A DNA stretch of 64,000 nucleotides. Origin: Bosea sp. 124 (GTDB taxonomy: Bacteria; Pseudomonadota; Alphaproteobacteria; Rhizobiales; Beijerinckiaceae). A program made the position numbers and the translations under genes. Positions 1-8,630 of this stretch are shown here, piece after piece. How positions within the stretch are numbered: position 1 is the stretch's first letter; every line of letters starts with the position of its first letter. The stretch lies in NCBI RefSeq assembly GCF_003046175.1, contig NZ_PZZM01000001.1:248001-312000 (forward strand), read 5' to 3'. The notes beneath the pieces were generated by a model. It worked only from the letters and a program-made list of their open reading frames with translations, was not told the DNA's origin and did no database searches.

Positions 1-1
1 T

Positions 2-493
2 GCCGGCCATACCGGGCGGGCGCTCGCCCGGACGCTGGCCCCCCTGCCCTTCGCGACGATCCTGATCGACGATCGCGATGGCGTGATGGACGGACTTCCG
101 GCCGAGATCACCTGCATCCGCATGGCAGACCCCGTCACCGCCGTCGATGCAGCCAGAGCCGGTTCCGCCTTCGTGATCCTGACCCACAGTCACGCCCTGG
201 ACTACCGGCTCGCCGAGGCGGTTCTGGCGCGCGGCGACGCAGCCTATGTCGGCATGATCGGCTCGGCGACGAAGCGCGCCCGCTTCGAATCCGGCTTTCT
301 GCGCGCCGGCGGCAGGCGGGACGCGCTCGCGCGCCTCATCTGTCCGATCGGCGGCAGCGATGTGGACGACAAGCGTCCGGAGGTGATCGCGGCCTTGACG
401 GTGGCCGAGCTGGTGCGGAGTTTGCTTAGCGGATCAAAGGCTTCCGGGGGAGCCGAAGCGGAGGAAAGAGCCGGCCATGAAGCAACCGCCTGA
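2..493 (+). CDS. xdhC: XdhC family protein, C-terminal part (xanthine dehydrogenase accessory factor)
   Basis: The gene enters from the left edge, so its start is not in the window; 163 residues are visible. They carry the Rossmann-like XdhC C-terminal domain: an AGHTGRALA stretch, then ILTHSHALDY, YVGMIGSATKRARF and CPIGG, ending with DDKRPEVIAALTVAEL, which is typical of the family. XdhC proteins bind molybdenum cofactor and deliver it in sulfurated form to xanthine dehydrogenase. The stop overlaps the next start by 17 bp, so it is co-transcribed with the nucleoside-type importer. That pairing supports a purine-salvage or purine-catabolism operon. Confidence is high for the family and moderate for the exact partner enzyme, which lies outside the window. 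Confidence 0.9.
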   Translation, partial: AGHTGRALARTLAPLPFATILIDDRDGVMDGLPAEITCIRMADPVTAVDAARAGSAFVILTHSHALDYRLAEAVLARGDAAYVGMIGSATKRARFESGFLRAGGRRDALARLICPIGGSDVDDKRPEVIAALTVAELVRSLLSGSKASGGAEAEERAGHEATA

Positions 494-2036
494 CCAGACG
501 GTTCGCCCACGGCTTGCCCTGTCGCACATCTCCAAGAGCTTTCCGGGCGTGAAGGCGAACGAGGACATCAGCCTCAGCGTTCGGCCCGGCGAAATCCATG
601 CCCTCCTCGGCGAGAACGGAGCCGGCAAGTCGACGCTGGTCAAGATCATCTACGGCGTGCAGCAGGCCGACGAGGGCACGATCGCCTGGGACGGCGAGAT
701 CGCCGCGATCCCGTCGCCCAAGGCGGCGCGCAGGCTCGGCATCGGCATGGTGTTCCAGCATTTCTCGCTGTTCGACGCGATGACGGTGATCGAGAACATC
801 GCACTCGGGCTTGACGAGGCGGTCGACCGCGACGCGCTGAAACGCCGCGTCGCGGCGATTCTGGAAAGCTATTCGCTGCCGCTCGACCCCGAGCGCGAGG
901 TCCACACACTGTCCGTCGGCGAGCGCCAGCGCATCGAGATCGTGCGCTGCCTGCTGCAGAAGCCGAAGCTCCTGATCATGGACGAGCCGACCTCCGTGCT
1001 GACGCCGCAGGAGGTCGACAAGCTGTTCGGAACGCTGCGCCAGATCGCGTCCGAAGGCTGCGCGATCCTCTACATCTCGCACAAGCTGCACGAGATCAAA
1101 GCGCTCTGCGATGCGGCCACCATCCTGCGCGGCGGGAAGGTCGTCGCGACCTGCGATCCGAGAGTCGAGAGCACCAAGCGCATGGCCGAGCTGATGATCG
1201 GCGCCGAACTGCGCCAGATCGAGCATGGCCCCGGCGGCGGAGCCGGCGCCGTGCGGCTCTCCGTCTCCGGATTGACGCTCCCTGGCGAATCGCCTTTCGG
1301 CACCGACCTCGAAGCGGTGAGTTTCGAGGCCCGCGCCGGCGAGATTCTCGGCATTGCCGGCGTCGCCGGCAATGGCCAGTCCGAACTGCTGACGGCGCTA
1401 TCGGGCGAGAGGCCTGCCAGCCGGCCCGACGCAATCCGGCTCGACGGCAAGCCGATCGGAACGATGACGGCCGGCCCGCGCCGGGCGCTGGGGCTCGCCT
1501 GCGTGCCCGAGGAGCGCAACGGCCATGCCGCCGTGCCGGATTTCTCGCTGGCCGACAATGCCGTGCTGACAGCGCGCCACCGTCTGCCCTTGACGCCGCT
1601 GGGCATCATCAGCACGGGCGATGTGAAGCGCTTCGCCGATTCCGTGATCAAGCGCTTCGATGTCCGCACCACCGGCACCGCCGCGCTGGCCCGCTCGCTG
1701 TCGGGCGGAAACCTGCAGAAATTCATCATGGGCCGCGAGATCGGCCAGCAGCCCGGCGTGCTCGTGGTCTGCCAACCGACCTGGGGGGTGGATGCAGGTG
1801 CCGCCGCCGCGATCCGGCAGGAACTCGTCGATCTCGCCGCGAAGGGCTCGGCCGTGGTGGTGATCTCGCAGGACCTCGACGAACTGCTGGAGCTGGCCGA
1901 CCGGCTCTGCGTCATCAACGAGGGCCGGCTTTCGGCGCCGCGCGAGGTGGCGAGCCTCGGTATCGACGAGATCGGGCTGATGATGGGCGGCGTCCATGGC
2001 GAAAGCGGTCATGGCGAGGCATCCGCCCATGCTTGA
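477..2036 (+). CDS. BMP-type (nucleoside/purine) ABC importer, double ATPase subunit
   Basis: A 519-residue protein with two fused nucleotide-binding domains, as in CUT2 and BMP-linked importers (YufO/NupO/RbsA type). The first domain has Walker A GENGAGKST near residue 45, signature LSVGERQR near 144 and Walker B LLIMDEPT near 165. The second is degenerate, as usual in this class: GVAGNGQSELL lacks the Walker A lysine, but signature LSGGNLQK is kept. A GGAGG-type ribosome site precedes the ATG, and the start overlaps xdhC by 17 bp. It is followed by two permeases and a BMP binding protein, so the importer is complete. Substrate class (nucleoside or purine base) is inferred from xdhC linkage and family. 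Confidence 0.9.
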   Translation: MKQPPDQTVRPRLALSHISKSFPGVKANEDISLSVRPGEIHALLGENGAGKSTLVKIIYGVQQADEGTIAWDGEIAAIPSPKAARRLGIGMVFQHFSLFDAMTVIENIALGLDEAVDRDALKRRVAAILESYSLPLDPEREVHTLSVGERQRIEIVRCLLQKPKLLIMDEPTSVLTPQEVDKLFGTLRQIASEGCAILYISHKLHEIKALCDAATILRGGKVVATCDPRVESTKRMAELMIGAELRQIEHGPGGGAGAVRLSVSGLTLPGESPFGTDLEAVSFEARAGEILGIAGVAGNGQSELLTALSGERPASRPDAIRLDGKPIGTMTAGPRRALGLACVPEERNGHAAVPDFSLADNAVLTARHRLPLTPLGIISTGDVKRFADSVIKRFDVRTTGTAALARSLSGGNLQKFIMGREIGQQPGVLVVCQPTWGVDAGAAAAIRQELVDLAAKGSAVVVISQDLDELLELADRLCVINEGRLSAPREVASLGIDEIGLMMGGVHGESGHGEASAHA

Positions 2037-3096
2037 ATGGCGCCGCCGCCGCGAACCGAGCGCCGTGATGCTCTGGCTGAGCCCGCTGATCGCGGTCGCG
2101 CTGACCATGCTGATCGGCATGATCGTCTTTACCGCAATGGGCTATGACGGCTTCCACGCCGTCCGGGACATCTTCCTGACGCCCTTCCTGGAGCCGCAGC
2201 GCTGGCCCGATCTCGGCGTGAAGGCCGCGCCGCTGGTCATGATCGCGCTCGGCCTCGCGATCGGCTTTCGGGCCAATGTCTGGAACATCGGCGCGGAGGG
2301 GCAATACATCATGGGCGCGATCGCCGGCACGGGCGTGGCGCTGGCGACCCATGACATGACCGGCTGGTGGATCCTGCCCGCCATGGCGCTGGCGGGCGTG
2401 CTCGGCGGCATGGCCTGGGCTGCGGTTCCGGCCTTCCTGCGCGTCAGACTGCAGGTCAGCGAGATCCTGACCAGCCTGATGCTGACCTATGTCGCGGTGC
2501 AGGCGCTCTACTACCTCGTACGCGGCCCATGGAAGGATCCGGACGGCTTCAATTTCCCGCAGACACGCATGTTCGGCGCCGACCAGACGCTGCCGGCGAT
2601 GATGGAAGGCTCGCTCGTCCATCTCGGCATTCCCGTCGCGCTGCTGATCGCGGTCGTCGCCTGGCTCTTGATGGAAAAGACCACGGCCGGTTATGCCGTG
2701 AAGGTCGTTGGGCTTGCGCCAGCCGCCGCGCGCCATGGCGGCTTCAGCGCCGACAGGGTGACCTGGGCGACGCTGCTCGCGAGTGGCGGGCTGGCGGGTC
2801 TCGCCGGCTTGTTCGAAGCCGCCGGCCCCTTCGGCCAGCTCACCCCGCAATTCCCGACCGGCTACGGCTTCACCGCGATCATCGTCGCCTTTCTCGGGCG
2901 GCTGAACCCGCTCGGCATCGTCTTCGGCGGTGTGGTGCTGGCCGCCACCTATGTCGGCGGCGAGATCGCGCAGACGACGGTCAGGCTGCCGCAGGCGGCG
3001 ACCGGCATGTTCCAGGCATTGCTGCTGTTCGTGCTGCTCGCGACGGATGTGCTGGTGAAATATCGGATCGGCTGGAAATCGAGGGTCGCGCCATGA
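2029..3096 (+). CDS. BMP-type ABC importer, permease 1
   Basis: An inner-membrane permease of about 355 residues from the BPD_transp_2 family. It has many hydrophobic helices and the conserved core VWNIGAEGQYIMGAIAGTG, followed by LLASGGLAGLAGLFE. It forms the membrane channel together with the next gene. In-frame ATGs occur at 1996, 2011 and 2029. I choose 2029 (MLEWRRRREPS) because it overlaps the ATPase stop by only 8 bp, has a GAGG upstream, and starts where family members usually do. The 1996 start would add 11 residues. It overlaps the next gene by an ATGA junction, showing translational coupling. Confidence 0.88.
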   Translation: MLEWRRRREPSAVMLWLSPLIAVALTMLIGMIVFTAMGYDGFHAVRDIFLTPFLEPQRWPDLGVKAAPLVMIALGLAIGFRANVWNIGAEGQYIMGAIAGTGVALATHDMTGWWILPAMALAGVLGGMAWAAVPAFLRVRLQVSEILTSLMLTYVAVQALYYLVRGPWKDPDGFNFPQTRMFGADQTLPAMMEGSLVHLGIPVALLIAVVAWLLMEKTTAGYAVKVVGLAPAAARHGGFSADRVTWATLLASGGLAGLAGLFEAAGPFGQLTPQFPTGYGFTAIIVAFLGRLNPLGIVFGGVVLAATYVGGEIAQTTVRLPQAATGMFQALLLFVLLATDVLVKYRIGWKSRVAP

Positions 3097-4016
3097 CCTC
3101 CGCCATCCTCGTCTCGATCTTCATGACGCTCGTCGCGGCCTCGACCCCGATCCTGCTGGCCGCCTTGGGGGAACTCGTCACCGAGAAGGCCGGCGTGCTC
3201 AATCTCGGCGTCGAGGGCATGATGCTGTGCGGCGCTGTCGCGGGTTTCGCGGTCGCTTTCAGCACGGGCAGTACCACGCTCGGCCTCGTCGCGGCCGTCG
3301 TCGCCGGCATCGCGACCGCGATGGTCTTCGCCGTCCTGACGCTCTCACTGACCGCCAACCAGGTCGCGACGGGCCTGGCCCTGACGATCTTCGGCATCGG
3401 CGCCTCCTCGCTGATCGGGGCCGGCTTCGTGGGGCGCACCATCACGCGGCTCGGGCCGGTGTTTCCGGCGGCGCTGTCGGACCACCCGCTGCTGCGTGCC
3501 GTCTTCGGCCACGACATCGTGGTCTATCTCTCGCTCGCGCTGGTGCTGGGCGTCAGCCTGTTCCTGCGCAAGACCAGGCCCGGGCTGATCCTGCGCGCGG
3601 TCGGCGAGCACGACGCCTCGGCCCATGCCATCGGCTATCCGGTGATCGCCATCCGCTATGCCGCGATCGGCTTCGGTGGTGCGCTGGCCGGGCTCGGCGG
3701 GGCCTATTTCTCGCTGGCGCTGACGCCGATGTGGGCCGACAGGCTGACCGCCGGCCGCGGCTGGATTGCGCTCGCGCTCGTCGTCTTCGCCGCCTGGCGG
3801 CCGGGCCGGCTGCTGCTCGGCGCCTATCTGTTCGGCGCGGTGATGACGCTCGAGCTTCAGGCCAAGGCGGCGGGCGTGACCTGGCTCGCGCCTGAACTAT
3901 TGGCCATGGCGCCCTATCTTGCGACCGTCGCGGTTCTGACCATGATGTCGCTGGGCCGCAGAACCGGCCGGCTCGATGCGCCGGCCTGCCTCGGCAAGCC
4001 TTTCTCGGCGTCCTGA
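3093..4016 (+). CDS. BMP-type ABC importer, permease 2
   Basis: A 307-residue inner-membrane protein, the second permease of the nucleoside-type importer (YufQ/NupQ-like, BPD_transp_2). The family core LVTEKAGVLNLGVEGMMLCGA lies near residues 25-45, and several hydrophobic helices follow. The start is set by the ATGA overlap with the previous permease; the longer upstream open frame overlaps that gene and is not real. A hydrophobic C-terminal helix (LLAMAPYLATVAVLTMM) precedes the short tail. It is followed after 33 bp by the binding protein, so ATPase, permease, permease and binding protein are in order. Confidence 0.88.
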   Translation: MTSAILVSIFMTLVAASTPILLAALGELVTEKAGVLNLGVEGMMLCGAVAGFAVAFSTGSTTLGLVAAVVAGIATAMVFAVLTLSLTANQVATGLALTIFGIGASSLIGAGFVGRTITRLGPVFPAALSDHPLLRAVFGHDIVVYLSLALVLGVSLFLRKTRPGLILRAVGEHDASAHAIGYPVIAIRYAAIGFGGALAGLGGAYFSLALTPMWADRLTAGRGWIALALVVFAAWRPGRLLLGAYLFGAVMTLELQAKAAGVTWLAPELLAMAPYLATVAVLTMMSLGRRTGRLDAPACLGKPFSAS

Positions 4017-4049
4017 CGCCGCCAACGATATAACGGGGAGACCAGCATC

Positions 4050-5132
4050 ATGACCTCCATCATCACACGCCGCCGCTTCAATTTCGGCGCCGGCGCCAGC
4101 GCCGCGACCCTGCCGCTGATCGGCGGCGTCGCCCGCGCCCAGGCCCCGCTCGGCGTCGGCTTCATCTATGTCGGCCCGGTCGGCGACCATGGCTGGACCT
4201 GGACGCACGATCAGGGCCGGCTGGCGTTGGAGAAGGAGTTCGGCGGCAAGATCAAGACGAGCTTCATCGAGAACGTCGCCGAAGGCCCCGACGCAGCCCG
4301 CGCCATCCGCCAGCTCGCCCAGGCCGGCAACCAGATCATCTTCACGACCTCGTTCGGCTTCATGAACCCGACCATCCAGGTCGCGAAGCAGTTCCCGAAG
4401 CTGCATTTCGAACACGCCACCGGCTATCAGCGCGCCGAAAACGTCGCGACCTATAATGCTCGTTTTTATGAAGGGCGTGCCGTGATCGGCACCATCGCCG
4501 GGCATATGTCGAAATCGGGCCAGGCTGGCTACATCGCCTCCTTCCCGATCCCCGAGGTGGTGATGGGCATCAACGCCTTCACGCTGGCCGCCCGCAAGGT
4601 GAACCCGAACTTCAAGACCAAGGTGATCTGGGCCTCGACCTGGTACGACCCCGCCAAGGAAGCCGACGCCGCCAAGGCGCTGATCGACCAGGGCGCCGAC
4701 ATGATCACCCAGCACACGGATTCTGCCGCCGCCCTCCAGGCGGCCGAGCAGCGCGGCGTCTTCGCCTTCGGCCAGGCCTCCGACATGAAGGCCTTCGCGC
4801 CCAAGGCGCATCTGACCGCGATCGTCGACGACTGGTCGGGCTACTACATCAAGCGCGTCAAGGAGGTCATGGACGGCTCCTGGAAGACCGGCGACGTCTG
4901 GGGCGGCATCAAGGACGGCATGGTCAAGATCGCGCCCTTCAACGACGCCGTGACGCCGGCCGCCCGCGCCGCCGCCGAGGCGGTGCAGAAGGGCATCGTC
5001 GCAGGCACGCTGCACCCCTTCACCGGCGAATTGAAGGATCAGAAAGGCGTTGTCCGCGTCAAGGCCGGCGAGACCGCCTCCGACGAAATCTTGTCCAAGA
5101 TGGACTGGTATATCGACGGCGTGCAGGCGTGA
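4050..5132 (+). CDS. BMP family substrate-binding protein
   Basis: A 360-residue periplasmic binding protein of the BMP (Med/PnrA-like) family that captures nucleosides or related purines. The N-terminus has RRR plus a hydrophobic stretch ending ARAQA, resembling a Tat-type or long Sec signal peptide cleaved near residue 31. The mature part starts PLGVGFIYVGPVGDHGWTW, the hallmark BMP opening strand, and later has GHMSKSGQAGYIASFPIPEV. A GGGGAG ribosome site lies 10 bases upstream of the ATG. It is the last gene of the operon that begins with xdhC. A long cruciform-like element follows its stop. Confidence 0.92.
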   Translation: MTSIITRRRFNFGAGASAATLPLIGGVARAQAPLGVGFIYVGPVGDHGWTWTHDQGRLALEKEFGGKIKTSFIENVAEGPDAARAIRQLAQAGNQIIFTTSFGFMNPTIQVAKQFPKLHFEHATGYQRAENVATYNARFYEGRAVIGTIAGHMSKSGQAGYIASFPIPEVVMGINAFTLAARKVNPNFKTKVIWASTWYDPAKEADAAKALIDQGADMITQHTDSAAALQAAEQRGVFAFGQASDMKAFAPKAHLTAIVDDWSGYYIKRVKEVMDGSWKTGDVWGGIKDGMVKIAPFNDAVTPAARAAAEAVQKGIVAGTLHPFTGELKDQKGVVRVKAGETASDEILSKMDWYIDGVQA

Positions 5133-5137
5133 CACTT

Positions 5138-5266
5138 GTCTTTCCGGGGCTTCGCGTAGCGAAGAATCCGGAACCCACGACCGGGCGAGCCTCATCGGCA
5201 GCGCTGACAGGGGCATCACCCAGTCGTGGGTTCCGGGCTCGGCCCTGCTGGCCGCCCCGGAATGAC
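5138..5266 (+). repeat. Cruciform-like intergenic palindromic element (REP-like)
   Basis: Two nested inverted repeats. The inner arms, CCGGAACCCACGAC at 5168-5181 and its exact complement at 5223-5236, are 14 bp and perfect. The outer arms around 5138-5150 and 5254-5266 match over 13 bp with one mismatch and carry the ATTCCGGGGC ends common in Rhizobiales intergenic repeats. It starts 5 bp after the BMP binding-protein stop and may act as a terminator or mRNA 3' stabiliser. Confidence 0.75.
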
Positions 5267-5310
5267 AGCTGTACGGCACTCTGAAAATTCTCCGGCAAGA
5301 ACCCCTTGCA

Positions 5311-5332
5311 GATATTTTAAGCTTGAAACAAT
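5311..5332. promoter_or_regulatory. Candidate operator, AAGCTT-centred palindrome (copy 1)
   Basis: An imperfect palindrome with core TTTTAAGCTTGAAA, lying 83 bp upstream of the importer operon ATG at 5416. It matches the perfect palindrome at 12856-12877 at 18 of 22 aligned positions. Palindromes of this length and symmetry are typical targets of MarR-type dimers. The cognate regulator is not in the window. Confidence 0.6.
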
Positions 5333-5415
5333 ATGCCCTCATCGCGTGGTCAAGGAGGTCGAGGGGACCCCTGCCGCGCTGTCGCTTTCTCGCTCGTCCC
5401 GGGAGGACATCCGAC

Positions 5416-6585
5416 ATGACACTCAAGCTCACGCTTTCGCTCGGCGCCGGCCTGCTCGCCCTCGGCATCGCATCCGCACAGGCGCAGGAGCCGATCAAGA
5501 TCGGCGTCGTCAGCGTCCTGACCGGCCCGGCCGCGGCGCTCGGCCAGCAGGTTCGCGACGGCTTCCAGCTCGCGGTCGACAAGATGGGCGGCAAGCTCGG
5601 CGGCGTGCCAGTGCAGATCACCGTGATCGACGATGAGCTCAAGCCGGATGTCGCAGTCGGTAAGGTCAAGAGCTATGTCGAAGGCTCCAAGGCCGATTTC
5701 GTGGTCGGCCCGGTGTTCTCCAACATCCTCGGCGCCATCGCCAAGCCGGTGCTCGATTCCGGCGCCTTCCTGATTTCGCCCAATGCCGGCCCCTCGACCA
5801 TGGCCGGCAAAGCCTGCAACCAGAACTTCTTCGTGACCTCCTACCAGAACGACCAGGTCCACGAGGTGCTGGGCAAATACGCGCAGGACCAAGGCTACAA
5901 GCGCGCCTACATCATCGCGCCGAACTACCAGGCCGGTAAGGACTCGCTCGCCGGCTTCAAGAACTATTTCAAGGGCGAGATCGTCGACGAGGTCTATGCC
6001 CCGCTGACCTCGATGGACTTCGCCTCCGACCTCGCCAAGATCGCCTCGGCCAAGCCGGACGTGGTCTTCGCCTTCCTGCCGGGCGGGCTCGGCGTCAACT
6101 TCGTCAAGCAGTGGTCGCAGGCCGGCCTGCAGGGCAAGATTCCGTTCCTCTCCGCCTTCACGGTCGATGAATCGACCCTGCCGGCGCAGCAGGATGCGGC
6201 AGTCGGCCTGTTCGGCGGCATGACCTGGGCCCCGAACATGGACAACCCGCAGACGAAGGAATTCGTCGCGGCCTATGAGGCGGCCTACAAGATCGTGCCG
6301 GGCTCCTATGCCCAGCAGGCGTATGACGCAGCGATGCTGATCGACTCGGCCGTCAAGGCGGCCGGCGGCACGGGCGACAAGGACAAGCTGCGCGCCGCGC
6401 TCAAGAAGGCCGACTTCACCTCGCTGCGCGGCAAGTTCAAGTTCAACACCAACGGCTTCCCGATCCAGGACTTCTATCTGGTCAAGGTCGCCAAGCGCGC
6501 CGACGGCAAGTTCCAGACCGAGATCGCCCAGAAGATATTCACCGATTACGCCGATCCGCATGCCAAGGATTGCGCGCTGAAGTGA
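5416..6585 (+). CDS. Branched-chain amino acid-type ABC importer, substrate-binding protein
   Basis: A 389-residue periplasmic binding protein of the Peripla_BP_6 (LivK-like) family. A Sec signal peptide ends AQAQ near residue 24, and the mature protein begins EPIKIGVVSVLTGPAAALGQQV, the classic LivK-like opening. I chose 5416, which has GGGAGG 10 bases upstream and gives a clean signal peptide; the frame stays open to 5323 without one. First gene of a six-gene operon (binding protein, LivH, LivM, LivG, LivF, cupin). Many proteins of this family bind aromatic acids rather than amino acids. Here the shared operator with an aromatic monooxygenase supports an aromatic or heteroaromatic substrate, but that is inference. 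Confidence 0.9.
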   Translation: MTLKLTLSLGAGLLALGIASAQAQEPIKIGVVSVLTGPAAALGQQVRDGFQLAVDKMGGKLGGVPVQITVIDDELKPDVAVGKVKSYVEGSKADFVVGPVFSNILGAIAKPVLDSGAFLISPNAGPSTMAGKACNQNFFVTSYQNDQVHEVLGKYAQDQGYKRAYIIAPNYQAGKDSLAGFKNYFKGEIVDEVYAPLTSMDFASDLAKIASAKPDVVFAFLPGGLGVNFVKQWSQAGLQGKIPFLSAFTVDESTLPAQQDAAVGLFGGMTWAPNMDNPQTKEFVAAYEAAYKIVPGSYAQQAYDAAMLIDSAVKAAGGTGDKDKLRAALKKADFTSLRGKFKFNTNGFPIQDFYLVKVAKRADGKFQTEIAQKIFTDYADPHAKDCALK

Positions 6586-6593
6586 ACTTCTTC

Positions 6594-6670
6594 GTCATTC
6601 TCGGGCGAAGCGCAGCGCAGACCCGAGAATCTCTTTCCTGAGATGCTCGGGTCAAGCCCGAGCATGACGG
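6594..6670 (+). repeat. Dispersed double-hairpin repeat, copy A
   Basis: Two adjacent hairpins: ATTCTCGGG (6597-6605) pairs with CCCGAGAAT (6622-6630), and ATGCTCGGG (6643-6651) pairs with CCCGAGCAT (6657-6665). Near-identical copies occur at 32503-32578 (same orientation) and 50252-50325 (reverse). It fills the gap between the binding protein and LivH, leaving LivH without an obvious strong ribosome site. Confidence 0.8.
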
Positions 6671-6680
6671 GCGATGTGAC

Positions 6681-7607
6681 ATGACCACCGGCCTCCTGAT
6701 CGTCCAAATCCTGAACGGGCTCCAGCTCGGCATCCTGCTGTTCCTGGTGGCGGCGGGGCTGACACTCGTCTTCGGCGTGATGGACTTCATCAATCTGGCG
6801 CATGGCGTGCAGTACATGCTCGGCGCCTATCTGGCCGTGACCTTCGTCACCCTGACGGGGAGCTTCGTGCTCGGGCTCGTGCTGGCGCTGGCGGCAGCGC
6901 TCGTCATCGGGCTCGCGCTCGAATTCCTCGTCTTCCGGCATCTCTATGAACGCGACCATCTCGACCAGGTGCTGGCGACCTTCGGGCTCATCCTGCTGCT
7001 GAACCAGGGAGTGAAGATGGTCTGGGGCGCAGCGCCGCTTTCCGTGCCGGTGCCAGCGTTCCTCGCCGGCAATGTCGCTCTTCTGGACGGGATTCTCTAC
7101 CCGACCTACCGCTTCGCGCTGATCGGCGCCGGCCTCGCGGTCGGCGCCCTGCTCTGGTTCGTCGTCGAGAAGACGCGCACCGGGATGCTGCTGCGAGCCG
7201 GGGCCTCGAACGCGCCGATGGTCTCGGCGCTCGGCGTCGACATCAACAAGCTGTTCATGGTCGTCTTTGCTTTCGGAACGATGCTGGCCGCGTTTGCCGG
7301 CGCGATGGCGGCGCCGATCCTCTCGGTCGAACCCGGCATGGGCGACAACATCCTGATCCTCGCCTTCGTCGTCATCGTCGTCGGCGGCATCGGCTCGATC
7401 CGGGGCGCTTTCGTCGGCGCACTCATCGTCGGCCTCGTCGACACGCTCGGTCGCTCCTTCATGAACGACCTGCTGCGGCTGTTCATGAGCGCGCCCTCGG
7501 CGCGAGCGGCAGGGGCAGCGCTGTCGTCGATGCTGATCTATCTCGTCATGGCGATCGTGCTGTTCGTGCGTCCCGAGGGCCTGCTGCCCGCCAAGGGGCG
7601 CGCATGA
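6681..7607 (+). CDS. livH: Branched-chain amino acid-type ABC importer, LivH-like permease
   Basis: A 308-residue inner-membrane permease (BPD_transp_2, LivH class). The family motif FGVMDFINLAHGVQYMLGAY is at about residues 33-52, and VVGGIGSIRGAFVGALIVGLVDTLGRSF is near 235-260. About eight hydrophobic helices are visible. It pairs with LivM to form the translocation pore. The ATG follows the double-hairpin repeat by 10 bp and no strong ribosome site is seen. The stop overlaps the LivM start (ATGA), so the two are translationally coupled. Confidence 0.92.
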   Translation: MTTGLLIVQILNGLQLGILLFLVAAGLTLVFGVMDFINLAHGVQYMLGAYLAVTFVTLTGSFVLGLVLALAAALVIGLALEFLVFRHLYERDHLDQVLATFGLILLLNQGVKMVWGAAPLSVPVPAFLAGNVALLDGILYPTYRFALIGAGLAVGALLWFVVEKTRTGMLLRAGASNAPMVSALGVDINKLFMVVFAFGTMLAAFAGAMAAPILSVEPGMGDNILILAFVVIVVGGIGSIRGAFVGALIVGLVDTLGRSFMNDLLRLFMSAPSARAAGAALSSMLIYLVMAIVLFVRPEGLLPAKGRA

Positions 7608-8593
7608 GCCCAGCCAGCCCAGCGGCGACGACGCCCGCCCCTGCCCCCGCGCGACGGCGCCCCGTCGTCGCCATCGTGCTGTTTGCCCTGCTGGCGCTGC
7701 TGCCGGTCGCGGTTTCGCTCGGCCTGCCGGCGCATTGGCTGACACTGGTGACACGGGCGATGATCTTCGCCATCGCGGCGCTCTCGCTCGACCTGATCCT
7801 CGGCGTTGGCGGGCTGGTCTCCTTCGGCCATGCCGCCTTCGTCGGGATCGGCGCCTATGCCACCGGCATCATGATTACCGAGGGGCGCAGCGAGGCGCTG
7901 CTGATCCTGCCGGTCGTGCTGGTCATGTGCGCGCTGTTCGGTGCCGTCACCGGGGCGGTGTCGCTGCGCACCCGCGGCGTCACCTTCATCATGATCACGC
8001 TCGCCTTCGGCCAGATGGTGTATTTCCTGGCGCAGGCACTCTCCGCCTATGGCGGCGATGACGGGCTGACGCTGTATGAACACAGCACGATCCTGGGCTT
8101 CGACCCGTTCAAGAACCGCATCGGCTTCTTCTATGTCGTGCTTGGCGTGCTCCTCGCCTGCTACGCCCTCATCGGCATCATCGTCGCCTCGCGCTTCGGG
8201 CGGGTCCTGCGCGCCGCTCGCGAGAACGCGACCCGCGTCGCCGTGACGGGCTTCCAGGTCGGGCGTATCCGCCTTGTCGCCTATGTGATCAGCGGTATGA
8301 TCGCGGGCCTGTCGGGCTTCCTGCTCGCCAACCACACGGAGTTCGTCAGTCCGGCCTACATGTCCTGGCCGCGCTCGGGCGAGCTGATCTTCATGGTCGT
8401 GCTGGGCGGCGTCGGCTCGCTTCATGGCGCGATCATCGGCGCCCTCGCCTTTCTCTTCGCCGAGGATGTGCTGTCGGGCTGGACCGAGCACTGGAAGGTG
8501 ATCTTCGGCCCGATGATCGTGCTGTTCGTGCTGTTCACGCGCGGCGGGCTGGTCGGGCTGATGCGCAAGCTCGGGGCCGGTCGCCATGACTGA
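7604..8593 (+). CDS. livM: Branched-chain amino acid-type ABC importer, LivM-like permease
   Basis: A 329-residue inner-membrane permease of the LivM class. A short proline/alanine-rich cytoplasmic N-terminus precedes the first helix (VVAIVLFALLALLPVAVSL). The conserved LILGVGGLVSFGHAAFVGIGAY and VLGGVGSLHGAIIGALAF segments are present. It overlaps LivH by 4 bp and LivG by 8 bp, which ties all the transporter subunits into one translationally coupled unit. Partner of LivH in the membrane channel. Confidence 0.92.
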   Translation: MSPASPAATTPAPAPARRRPVVAIVLFALLALLPVAVSLGLPAHWLTLVTRAMIFAIAALSLDLILGVGGLVSFGHAAFVGIGAYATGIMITEGRSEALLILPVVLVMCALFGAVTGAVSLRTRGVTFIMITLAFGQMVYFLAQALSAYGGDDGLTLYEHSTILGFDPFKNRIGFFYVVLGVLLACYALIGIIVASRFGRVLRAARENATRVAVTGFQVGRIRLVAYVISGMIAGLSGFLLANHTEFVSPAYMSWPRSGELIFMVVLGGVGSLHGAIIGALAFLFAEDVLSGWTEHWKVIFGPMIVLFVLFTRGGLVGLMRKLGAGRHD

Positions 8594-8630
8594 ACCGAGT
8601 ATGACTGAGCCCAGCATGACCGAGCCGGTG
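8586..8630 (+). repeat. Three tandem 15-bp units at the start of livG
   Basis: Units at 8586-8600, 8601-8615 and 8616-8630 each begin ATGAC(T/C)GA and encode MTEPS, MTEPS and MTEPV. They provide three consecutive in-frame start codons at the LivM/LivG junction. Confidence 0.85.

Noticed and set aside
3897..5669. 590-residue open frame on the minus strand
   Set aside because: Antisense to the BMP binding protein and a palindromic repeat; no motif.
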